From positions 1 through 64,000 of the forward strand of contig NZ_VLPK01000003.1 in the NCBI RefSeq assembly GCF_007558865.1: DNA of 64,000 nucleotides, written 5' to 3'. The stretch is from Mucilaginibacter corticis. GTDB taxonomy: Bacteria > Bacteroidota > Bacteroidia > Sphingobacteriales > Sphingobacteriaceae. Positions within the stretch are counted from its first letter, which is position 1; every line of letters begins with the position of its first letter. Below are positions 55,719-64,000 of the stretch, piece by piece. The notes beneath the pieces were generated by a model. It was not told the DNA's origin. It saw nothing but the letters and a program-made list of their open reading frames with translations, and did no database searches. The position numbers and the translations under genes are program-made.

Positions 55719-56933
55719 TTATACGATTGCGGCCAAACTAATGCCGGCTAATTGATCAGCAAAAGCGATAAACGCGTTATCAGCGTTGATAGCATCCTGG
55801 TGCTCAATTAACTTTTTCAGGTTCACTTTACCGGTAACATATTTGTAGGTACCCGAGTAATAACGTTCATTAATGGTTTTGAAATCAAGCAGATCAACCA
55901 ATTGCTCGTTATCATAACGCAAGTAGATATTCAGTTCGATATCATTGGTGAAATTCAAACCTTTACTTTCTTTGGTTTTCTTGTATTCGTATTGGTAATC
56001 GTAGCGCAGCGCTGCAATGTCAGATAGCACAGCCGATCCGGTAGGGTGGCCGCCCGCACCTTTTCCGAAGAAGAATTGCTGGTCTGCAAACGCAGCCTGT
56101 ACGGTTACACCGTTATATTCGTATTCAACGTTATATAAAAACTCAGTTTCGGTAACAAACTTTGGTAAAACAAACAGGGTTACGTGCGCGTCGTCCAGTT
56201 CTTTAGCAACCGGAACCAGTTTTATCTTCAGGTTCTTTTCGCGAGCGTACTGGATATCATTTGCCCCTAAGTTCTGGATGCCAAAATTAAACACATCTTT
56301 AGGATCTATCACTACGCCGTAAGCGTGTGCCGCAGCTATTACCAGTTTATATTTAGAATCGAAACCACCTACATCTGAGATAGGGTCAGTTTCTGCAAAA
56401 CCAAGGTCCTGCGCTTGTTTTAATGCCGAAGCGTAATCTAAGTTCTCTAAAAATCCTTTAGAAAGAATATAATTTGATGAACCGTTAAAGATCCCGCTGA
56501 TAGAGTGCAGCAATTCGTTATCATAATATTCCTCCAGGTTACGGATGATAGGGATACTGCCACAAACCGCACCTTCATAAAGTAAAGAGGTGCCATATTC
56601 GTTTTGTAACGCTATCAACTCATCAAGATAAGTAGCAATCATCTTTTTACTGGCTGATACCACATTTTTGCCGGTTTTTAAAGCCGTAGAGACAATATCG
56701 AAAGCAGCCTCTGTATCGTTGATCAATTCTATAATGGTATTGATCTCGGGGTTGTTTAATAGCTCGTTTTTATCAGTAGTGAAATAATGCTCTGGTAGCG
56801 AGCGTTTTTTGGTAGCATCTTTAATAGCTATCTTTTTTATTTCAAGATTCAGATTTTTTGTTTTGATGATATCGTATAAACCCTGGCCAACAACTCCGAA
56901 GCCAAACAGGCCTATATTTAATTTTTTGCTCAT
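55719..56933 (-). CDS. hom: Homoserine dehydrogenase
   Basis: A 404-residue enzyme reducing aspartate semialdehyde to homoserine, the precursor of methionine and threonine. The Rossmann start is NIGLFGFGVVGQGLYDII. VVSASKKMIATYLDEL and GSSNYILSKGF are core landmarks, with catalytic-region Asp/Lys in GGFDSKYKLVIAAAHAYG. GKGAGGHPTGSAVLSDIAAL closes the catalytic domain. Only about 70 residues follow, so any ACT-type regulatory part is short. Its ATG shares one base with the stop of metX (TAATG), so translation is coupled. Placement in this operon puts homoserine supply under the same leader control as metY. Confidence 0.93.
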   Translation of the reverse strand: MSKKLNIGLFGFGVVGQGLYDIIKTKNLNLEIKKIAIKDATKKRSLPEHYFTTDKNELLNNPEINTIIELINDTEAAFDIVSTALKTGKNVVSASKKMIATYLDELIALQNEYGTSLLYEGAVCGSIPIIRNLEEYYDNELLHSISGIFNGSSNYILSKGFLENLDYASALKQAQDLGFAETDPISDVGGFDSKYKLVIAAAHAYGVVIDPKDVFNFGIQNLGANDIQYAREKNLKIKLVPVAKELDDAHVTLFVLPKFVTETEFLYNVEYEYNGVTVQAAFADQQFFFGKGAGGHPTGSAVLSDIAALRYDYQYEYKKTKESKGLNFTNDIELNIYLRYDNEQLVDLLDFKTINERYYSGTYKYVTGKVNLKKLIEHQDAINADNAFIAFADQLAGISLAAIV

Positions 56934-57988
56934 TATGCGGTTTGCTGTAATTGGATGATCTTTCCTTTTACGTCTGTTTTAAAAAATGATGTAATTATAT
57001 TAGTTAATGCTTCTGTCTCAATTAAAAATCCGTCATGACCGTAATACGAATCAAATTCAGCATACGCGGATTTCGGGATATGCCTGAATAGGTATTGTTG
57101 TTCTTCAATTGGGAACAACAGGTCTGACTTAATACCGATAACCAATGTACGCGCTGTAATCAAAGCCAAAGCTTTCTCAATACCGCCGCGATTACGGCCT
57201 ACGTTGTGCGAGTCCATTGATTTACTTAAATACCAATAGCTGTAAGCGTTAAAGCGGTTAACCAGTTTATCGCCCTGGTAATTTTGATAACTGGATGCTT
57301 TATAATTATCGGTAACACTGTCATTGTCTTCCTGTTGCCTGATACCATAGGTTTTATAACCACGGTAGGAGAGCAGGGCCATAGCCCTTGCAGCCTTTAA
57401 ACCCTTTGCACCACCCGTAGGTGTATTTGCATTAAAGGTTTCATCCGCGGCAATAGCCAGGCGTTGCGACTCATTAAATGCGATACCCCAGGGCGAATGA
57501 CGTGCGTTGGCTGCTATGATGATCAAGTTTTTTATAAAACCAGGCTCAATGATGGCCCATTCCATTGCTTGCTGCCCGCCAAGCGAGCCGCCAATTAAAG
57601 TATGGATACCTTCAATACCTAAATGTTTAGCCAATAATTGCTGACTTTTTATCATATCACGTACAGTAACCTGCGGAAATGATAAATAATAAGGTTGACC
57701 TGTTGCCGGGTCAATGCTTAACGGGCCGCTTGTACCATAGGCAGAACCCAGCATATTGGCACAAACAATAAAATGTTCGTTCGTGTTAAAGTAGTCCTTT
57801 TCGCCAAATAGGCCCTTCCACCAATCCAACACATCAGAGTTTGCTGTAAACGCATGGCATACCCATACTACGTTATCTTTATCAGCATTTAATGTACCGT
57901 AAGTATGGTAAGCTACTTTAAGTTCCTGCAGTTGCAAGCCTGATTCAAGCTCAAATGGTTGTGAATGTTTATATATACCTGTATCCAT
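56933..57988 (-). CDS. metX: Homoserine O-acetyltransferase
   Basis: A 351-residue alpha/beta-hydrolase that acetylates homoserine, the first committed step to methionine here. The nucleophile elbow is LIGGSLGGQQAMEW (Ser near 144), the catalytic Asp is in IKSDLLFPIEEQ and the His in YGHDGFLIE. The opening region LKVAYHTYGTLNADKDNVVW is typical. It starts 45 nt after metY, across a perfect hairpin, and overlaps hom by one base. Confidence 0.94.
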   Translation of the reverse strand: MDTGIYKHSQPFELESGLQLQELKVAYHTYGTLNADKDNVVWVCHAFTANSDVLDWWKGLFGEKDYFNTNEHFIVCANMLGSAYGTSGPLSIDPATGQPYYLSFPQVTVRDMIKSQQLLAKHLGIEGIHTLIGGSLGGQQAMEWAIIEPGFIKNLIIIAANARHSPWGIAFNESQRLAIAADETFNANTPTGGAKGLKAARAMALLSYRGYKTYGIRQQEDNDSVTDNYKASSYQNYQGDKLVNRFNAYSYWYLSKSMDSHNVGRNRGGIEKALALITARTLVIGIKSDLLFPIEEQQYLFRHIPKSAYAEFDSYYGHDGFLIETEALTNIITSFFKTDVKGKIIQLQQTA

Positions 57989-57999
57989 TAATTATGTAA

Positions 58000-58020
58000 C
58001 CCTCTCCGTATAGGAGAGGG
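58000..58020 (-). repeat. Perfect hairpin between metY and metX
   Basis: The 8-bp arms CCCTCTCC/GGAGAGGG (9 with one flanking A-T pair) and a 5-nt loop fill the short gap between metY and metX. No T-tract follows, so a stability or processing element is more likely than a terminator. It looks like a small repetitive palindrome found in intergenic DNA of this group, which is from memory. Confidence 0.6.
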
Positions 58021-58033
58021 TATTATTGTTATA

Positions 58034-59353
<1,320 letters not shown>

Positions 59354-59464
59354 TTAATGAATTTTAACAATTGGTTTGTGTTTAGTCAGCAGGATAAATT
59401 ATCCATTGACAGCACACGTGATTTTTTTTCGGGATAGAAAAAAGAGAAACGTATTAACCGTGTA

Positions 59465-59569
59465 TCAACAACAGCAACACATGCAGCAACCGGTATTGTT
59501 GTATGCAGGCATAGTGCGTTTAAGCGCGTTAATAATGTTTACAGGATGGGGACTTGCTAAATTTTCCAT
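59465..59569 (-). CDS. Cysteine/methionine-rich leader peptide of the metY-metX-hom operon
   Basis: A 34-codon ATG frame on the minus strand, beginning 7 nt after the closing helix of the SAM-I riboswitch and ending 132 nt before metY. The peptide starts MENLASPHPVNIINALKR and ends NTGCCMCCCC-stop, so seven of the last seven codons before the stop are Cys or Met (codons TGC TGC ATG TGT TGC TGT TGT). Such a run is extremely unlikely by chance and fits a ribosome-stalling attenuator that senses Cys- or Met-tRNA supply, as known for amino-acid leader peptides and for polycysteine leaders in mycobacteria. AACACAAACC near the metY start (plus 59373-59382) can pair with part of the Cys-codon segment, though with a 6-nt bulge. 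A small metal- or thiol-binding peptide is the alternative. Confidence 0.7.
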   Translation of the reverse strand: MENLASPHPVNIINALKRTMPAYNNTGCCMCCCC

Positions 59570-59576
59570 GTTGTTA

Positions 59577-59684
59577 ATTTATATTTCCCGGGATATTTAC
59601 CGGGCCAGGAATTGGCACCTTCTCTAACCTTAGAGGGTTGCCAGCGGGTCACGGAGCCTGATCTCTCGCCGCTTCTTTATAAAT
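59577..59684 (-). ncRNA. SAM-I (S-box) riboswitch of the methionine operon
   Basis: The minus strand carries the conserved SAM-I core: CTGGCAACC, a P3 hairpin CTCTAA/TTAGAG at 59622-59635, then AAGGTGCCAATTCC, then a P4 hairpin CCCGG/CCGGG at 59587-59604. The closing helix P1 pairs ATTTATA (59678-59684) with TATAAAT (59577-59583). Position and strand match metY, the first gene of a methionine operon, which is the classic target. No T-tract terminator directly follows, and the leader-peptide ATG comes 7 nt after P1, so the switch could act on its translation. Confidence 0.92.
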
Positions 59685-59737
59685 CAAAACCTTTATTAAG
59701 GGAATTGATCGTTATTGTATTGCTACCAAATATGGGG

Positions 59738-59768
59738 CAAATATATAGGCTTAAGTTTTATATACAAA
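59738..59768 (-). promoter_or_regulatory. Bacteroidota-type promoter of the methionine operon
   Basis: On the minus strand TTTG (59765-59768), a 19-bp spacer and TATATTTG (59738-59745) match the TTTG-N19-TAnnTTTG consensus exactly. The expected start of transcription, near 59731, lies about 47 nt before the riboswitch. Confidence 0.8.
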
Positions 59769-59978
59769 ATTTATTTTACTTATGCACTAGTTGTATAGAC
59801 TGATCGCGCTAAAAATAAATATTCCTAAAATGTTTATTCGCAAAAAAATTAGCTAATCATTAAAAAATTTGGAAATATTAGTTAAAAAGTCGATGCTATT
59901 TATATATTTGTTAGGTAAATGCTTGATTATTAACAATAATTCAACATTTATATTATTAGTTAATTTAAACCCCTGATT

Positions 59979-62900
59979 TTGAAAAGACTTTTACTTAAAA
60001 TAATAAGTGCGGTTGCGCTTACATTTCTGTTTTTTTTTAATTCGGCAAACGCCGCTACATTAACTATAGCTTCTGTTGGAACAACTGCCGGCAGTAATGG
60101 ATTGGCTGCAAATCCGTTAAGTATCAATCAAACAGGTATTGCGGTGATGGGTTTTTCAGCTAAAAGTAGCGCAGGTACCATTAGTGCTACTCAATTTGTA
60201 TTTACCGGCAGCGCTGCAATAGGTACTAATTTATCAAATTTTAAATTATATAGCTCTACAAATAGCACTTATACATCTGGTACAGACCCTCTTGTAGCAG
60301 GTGCCACTTCTGTAATTTCAGGCTCTACAATAACTTTTTCATTTCCGGCTGCATCAGCACCAATAACAACAACAACAACATATTATTTTTTAATAGCCGA
60401 TTACACAGTAACAAGTTCAGCAAGCAGCACTTACACTTTTAGTGTAACTGGCGCAACCAGTGCAGGTAACACGCTTTCAGGCCTTCCTAAAAGTGGGCCA
60501 ACATATACACTTTCTTCTTACACTTGCGATTGGTTAGGTTCAACTACCAATACAGCCGCGGCAAATAACTGGAATACTGCTTCTAATTGGAGTAATAATC
60601 ATATACCGGCTACTTATGATATTGTTAATATTGCTGTAAACCAATTACCAAACTACAACCCTGTTATTAATAGCGGTGTAACAGTTAACGTTAGCGCAAT
60701 TAATTTCGGTGGACAGTTTACAACTAATAATGGTACTGCAACTCCGTTATATACTTATCCAGGTATAACAGTTACCGGAACGCTTAATGTTAGCGGAGAT
60801 ATATCAACACCGCCGGATGGATTTCCGGGTAGTGTCGGTACTTCTACTCCGATCCCATTAAATCAATACACGCTTAGTGGTGCCGGTACGGTAACTGCTA
60901 ACAATATATCGGTTTCAGGAGTTTATGGTTCTCAAGCCGCCGAAAATTGCATACAGGTAATTTATAGTTCGGTTGCTTCGCTTACAGTAAATGGTGATGT
61001 GACTTTATTATCTGAAGATTGGAGAAGTAGCGGATTTGGTGCAACTACTTATCATCATTATGCCAATTTTATTCAAACGACCGGTACTGTTTCAATTGCT
61101 GGTAAAATAAAAACAACTCCTACTACTAATACAACTACTTATACCACCAGTACTTTCCAGGTTAAACCTACTGCAACGGCTACGCTATTACTTGCCGATG
61201 CAGCAGTGTTGTCTAATTTATCAGCTAATGGCACAAATGTGATAGATGTTGACAATACAGGAGTTACAGTAAATTATAACGGTGCAAGTCAAACAGTTTA
61301 CACGTCCTCGGCGCCTAATGTTTCGTTAGGAGTTCCCTATTATAACTTAATTTTATCAGGCACCGGAACAGCAACGCCCGGCACAGGGACAGTTACAGTA
61401 GCAAATGATTTTACCACCACAGCAACAGCTGCCAATTTTAACACCAATAATACTGCTTTAACGGTAAGTGATATTTCATATATTAAAGGTGGTACAATGA
61501 CCTTAGGTTCAGGTAATTTTACAACAAGCAATGGTTTGGACGTATATGGCAGTTCAGTATTTAATGCCGGTTCAGGAAATATACTTGACGGTAATTTTTT
61601 CAGAGTGAATGTTGATTTAGGCTCAGCCACAGTTAATTTCAGCACAGGTACAACTACAATAGGTAATGCTATGCAACTTTATGGTGGTACAGTAAATGCT
61701 GGCTCAGGACCGATCAGTATTGCCGCAGCAAGCCAAATTTATACAGGCGCAACATTAAATGCAGGCACTGCGGCCGCATCATCTTTCACATTTACAGGTG
61801 CATATACAAATAACACGGGCGGTGCTTTTACCGCCGGGGGTGGCAATGTTTACTATAACAGTGCCTATACTAATAATGGAACTTTTACCGCAGGTACCGG
61901 TACCGTCAATTTTAATTTCGGAGGTGGACAAGCACTTGCTGACAACAGTACGGCAGGTACATTATTTAATAACGTATCATTTAATGGCGCAGGAACAAAA
62001 AAAATCACTAACGGCGTTTTTGGCGTATCATCAATCGGGGTATTGACTGTTGGCACAGCAACAACCAAATTTGATCCGGGAGGCTTTCTTACCATGTATG
62101 CCAGCAGCAGTAATCCGCTTGAGTATGCGCAAATAGCACCTGTTACCGGCCAAATTATCAGCAATCTTAATTACCAGGTATATTTCCAGGGCGGTGCAGG
62201 TTATCGTAACTATCGGTCTATGGCCGCGCCGGTTTATACAGGAGCTTTCAGCACTTCAAATGGCACATACCCGCTCTCCACTCTTAAAGGATCATTTATC
62301 ATAACCGGAACAAGTGGCAGTACTAACGGGTTTGATAAATCATTTAATAACGGTTTTACACTTAAAACCTACAGTCCAGCTACAGGTTATTCATTTATAA
62401 CCTCACTTTTAACAAATCCTACTATTGCAACAGGAAGCGGATTTTACATGTATTACAGAGGCAATCGTACAGTACCTTCTACTGGTGTTACTGCCACAGA
62501 TCCCTTTGGATCAAAAACAAACAAATCGTCTACCGGGTCTTACTCTATACCCGAGAGTGTAACATATACTTATACCGGCATACCTAACCAGGGGCCTTAT
62601 TCAGTTTCTATCTTGGCAGCCCCAACGGCACCTGCTACATCTCCATATTATTTCTTAGCTAACCCTTACGCAGCGACATTGGATGCTAACGCTGTTATTA
62701 ACAGTGCTGTGACCGGCGTTATTTATTTTATAAATCAGAAAACATGGGTATGGAACCCGTCAGTGGCCAATTATGCCGTATATAGTTCTATAAATCCTTT
62801 GCTTATAACTAATGGTGCCAAGCAATACTTGGTGCCCGGTCAGGGCTTTTTTATACAAGGAAACAATCTTTCGGGTTCGACAAAAACATTGACAATTACT

Positions 62901-63977
62901 GAAAATATGAAAAGCGTAAATAATAACAGTAATGCCGCCCGCTTTTTATACACCGCAGACCCTGTTGCTAAAGATGAAATGCCAATTTTTAGGTTGCAAT
63001 TTATTAAAGATCGCATTTTATCAGACGAGATAGCAGTAGGGCTTACAGACAGTGCTAAAGCGGGGTATGATAAAAATGATGCCACACACCTTGAAGGTAC
63101 CAGCCTCACGCTATCAAGCTTAACACCCGATAATCAATATTTGGCTATTGACGTTAGGCCTTTTACAGCTAAAAGCACGGTGATACCATTGTATATTACT
63201 CCGGATATTGATACTACTTACAGCATGAAGTTATCATACAAAAACACTTCGATGAATAATTTCAAGGTGTTGTTAGCTGATAGCTTGCTTGGTAAAACAA
63301 CTGATATAAGCAATGCCGCTTATACTTTTAAAGTGACCCCAGGTACTGCCAACACATATGGTAAAAGGTTTAAATTATTTGTACAGGCCCAAACCGCGCC
63401 TGTAGTTTTCGCTGATTTTAGAGGTAGTATTGATAAAACCAAAACGGTAACCCTAAAATGGACAAGCGAAAACACCGTAGGAAATATTCATTACCAGGTG
63501 CAGCGCAGTGCAGATAAAACTACGTTTACCGACATTGGCAGTACAGTACTAAGCCCATCAACAGAAGAGCCGGTAAAAACCACTTATACAGTTTTAGATA
63601 AAGCGCCGCTGGTTGGCTTAAACTATTACCGTTTGGTACAAACAGATATGTTTGGCAATGTTTTATATTCTGACACGATAACGGTGGCCAACAATCCCGG
63701 CTTTAACAATGGCGTAGCAAAAACAGGTTTTATTTTATATCCAAACCCTGTAAAAGATGTACTCTCAATAGTGAGCGATAAAAGCTTCAGCAAAAAAGTG
63801 GTGATGAAGGTTTATGATACGCAAGGCATTTTAAAGTTTACGCAAACCTATAATGATGGTATCACTGCGCAAATACCTGTACAGGCCAATGTAAACAAGC
63901 TGCAAACAGGGGTTTATGTAGTACTGATTACCAATAATGAAAAAGAATTGGTAGCTTTGAAATTTAAAAAGCAATAA
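59979..63977 (+). CDS. Large secreted protein with T9SS type A C-terminal sorting domain
   Basis: A 1332-residue protein. The only plausible start is TTG (59979), followed by a signal peptide (ALTFLFFFNSANAA). The N-terminal 850 residues are Thr/Ser/Gly/Asn-rich with loosely repeated NAGSGN- and TGTxT-type units (for example about 500-690) that suggest a beta-helix or stacked-strand surface fold. Residues about 1155-1240 form a fibronectin-like domain (TLKWTSENTVGNIHYQVQRS). The last 80 residues are a type A sorting domain (TGFILYPNPVKDVLSIVSDK, LQTGVYVVLITNNEK), so it is exported by the type IX system and anchored or released at the cell surface. An adhesin or matrix role is likely. No enzyme motif was seen. 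Confidence 0.85.
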   Translation: MKRLLLKIISAVALTFLFFFNSANAATLTIASVGTTAGSNGLAANPLSINQTGIAVMGFSAKSSAGTISATQFVFTGSAAIGTNLSNFKLYSSTNSTYTSGTDPLVAGATSVISGSTITFSFPAASAPITTTTTYYFLIADYTVTSSASSTYTFSVTGATSAGNTLSGLPKSGPTYTLSSYTCDWLGSTTNTAAANNWNTASNWSNNHIPATYDIVNIAVNQLPNYNPVINSGVTVNVSAINFGGQFTTNNGTATPLYTYPGITVTGTLNVSGDISTPPDGFPGSVGTSTPIPLNQYTLSGAGTVTANNISVSGVYGSQAAENCIQVIYSSVASLTVNGDVTLLSEDWRSSGFGATTYHHYANFIQTTGTVSIAGKIKTTPTTNTTTYTTSTFQVKPTATATLLLADAAVLSNLSANGTNVIDVDNTGVTVNYNGASQTVYTSSAPNVSLGVPYYNLILSGTGTATPGTGTVTVANDFTTTATAANFNTNNTALTVSDISYIKGGTMTLGSGNFTTSNGLDVYGSSVFNAGSGNILDGNFFRVNVDLGSATVNFSTGTTTIGNAMQLYGGTVNAGSGPISIAAASQIYTGATLNAGTAAASSFTFTGAYTNNTGGAFTAGGGNVYYNSAYTNNGTFTAGTGTVNFNFGGGQALADNSTAGTLFNNVSFNGAGTKKITNGVFGVSSIGVLTVGTATTKFDPGGFLTMYASSSNPLEYAQIAPVTGQIISNLNYQVYFQGGAGYRNYRSMAAPVYTGAFSTSNGTYPLSTLKGSFIITGTSGSTNGFDKSFNNGFTLKTYSPATGYSFITSLLTNPTIATGSGFYMYYRGNRTVPSTGVTATDPFGSKTNKSSTGSYSIPESVTYTYTGIPNQGPYSVSILAAPTAPATSPYYFLANPYAATLDANAVINSAVTGVIYFINQKTWVWNPSVANYAVYSSINPLLITNGAKQYLVPGQGFFIQGNNLSGSTKTLTITENMKSVNNNSNAARFLYTADPVAKDEMPIFRLQFIKDRILSDEIAVGLTDSAKAGYDKNDATHLEGTSLTLSSLTPDNQYLAIDVRPFTAKSTVIPLYITPDIDTTYSMKLSYKNTSMNNFKVLLADSLLGKTTDISNAAYTFKVTPGTANTYGKRFKLFVQAQTAPVVFADFRGSIDKTKTVTLKWTSENTVGNIHYQVQRSADKTTFTDIGSTVLSPSTEEPVKTTYTVLDKAPLVGLNYYRLVQTDMFGNVLYSDTITVANNPGFNNGVAKTGFILYPNPVKDVLSIVSDKSFSKKVVMKVYDTQGILKFTQTYNDGITAQIPVQANVNKLQTGVYVVLITNNEKELVALKFKKQ

Positions 63978-63980
63978 AAA

Positions 63981-64000
63981 ATGTTAAAGAGTAAATTGTG
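63981..64000 (+). CDS. Start of a further gene (cut by the window edge)
   Basis: Three bases after the T9SS gene stop, an ATG opens a frame (Met-Leu-Lys-Ser-Lys-Leu) that runs off the window. The tight spacing suggests an operon partner, but only six codons are visible. Confidence 0.35.

Noticed and set aside
59376..59627. An 83-codon plus-strand frame across the methionine leader
   Set aside because: It runs antisense to the SAM riboswitch core and the leader peptide, both of which have strong independent support on the minus strand.

Overview
The window looks like chromosomal DNA from a Bacteroidota bacterium of the Sphingobacteriaceae type (Mucilaginibacter- or Pedobacter-like). This is inferred from a SusC/SusD pair with an ECF sigma/FecR switch, a type IX secretion C-terminal domain, TTTG-N19-TAnnTTTG promoter architecture, the families DUF3822, DUF2911 and DUF1080, and the many secreted glycosidases. 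Species cannot be fixed from sequence reading alone.

Layout. 1-4.25 kb: tail of a large surface protein, a small membrane protein, a nucleoid-associated protein and mnmE. 4.24-6.62 kb: a small integrated element at the 3' end of mnmE. It carries a tyrosine integrase and the N-terminal half of an AAA ATPase, and is bounded by two 18-bp copies of the mnmE end that both encode FCIGK-stop. 6.7-15.1 kb: sugar utilisation (GH71/99-like lipoprotein; GH106-like enzyme, sugar isomerase and two tandem PQQ-type dehydrogenases in one minus-strand run). 15.3-16.0 kb: an overlapping pair of small unknown genes. 16-19.2 kb: MFS exporter, a divergent GAPDH and an overlapping GlxA-type regulator. 19.4-28.7 kb: a polysaccharide utilisation locus (GH130, LamG lipoprotein, SusD, SusC, FecR, divergent ECF sigma factor). 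28.8-35.9 kb: a receiver-like protein, a small membrane protein and a three-gene operon of two Gfo/Idh/MocA oxidoreductases around a HEAT plus double 3-keto-glycoside hydrolase protein. 36-41.5 kb: DUF2911, phosphohexomutase, papain-like peptidase, tRNA-Lys(CTT), GH43. 41.6-47.8 kb: housekeeping (ABC-F, SRPBCC, pyrE, NUDIX, coaD, lipoprotein, rsmD, DUF3822). 48-50.1 kb: sparse region with small ORFs, hairpins and terminators. 50.1-55.5 kb: RecD-like helicase, clpB, CsgG-like protein. 55.7-59.8 kb: the methionine operon metY-metX-hom with a long regulated leader. 60-64 kb: a large T9SS-exported surface protein and the first codons of another gene.

The most interesting signal is the leader of metY. 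On the minus strand it holds, in order, a consensus promoter, a SAM-I riboswitch and, 7 nt after the riboswitch closing helix, a 34-codon ORF ending Gly-Cys-Cys-Met-Cys-Cys-Cys-Cys-stop. This suggests a two-layer control in which SAM is read by RNA and cysteine/methionine supply is read by a translating ribosome. The mnmE-end element is the second most notable find; it parallels the trmE site use known for Salmonella genomic island 1.
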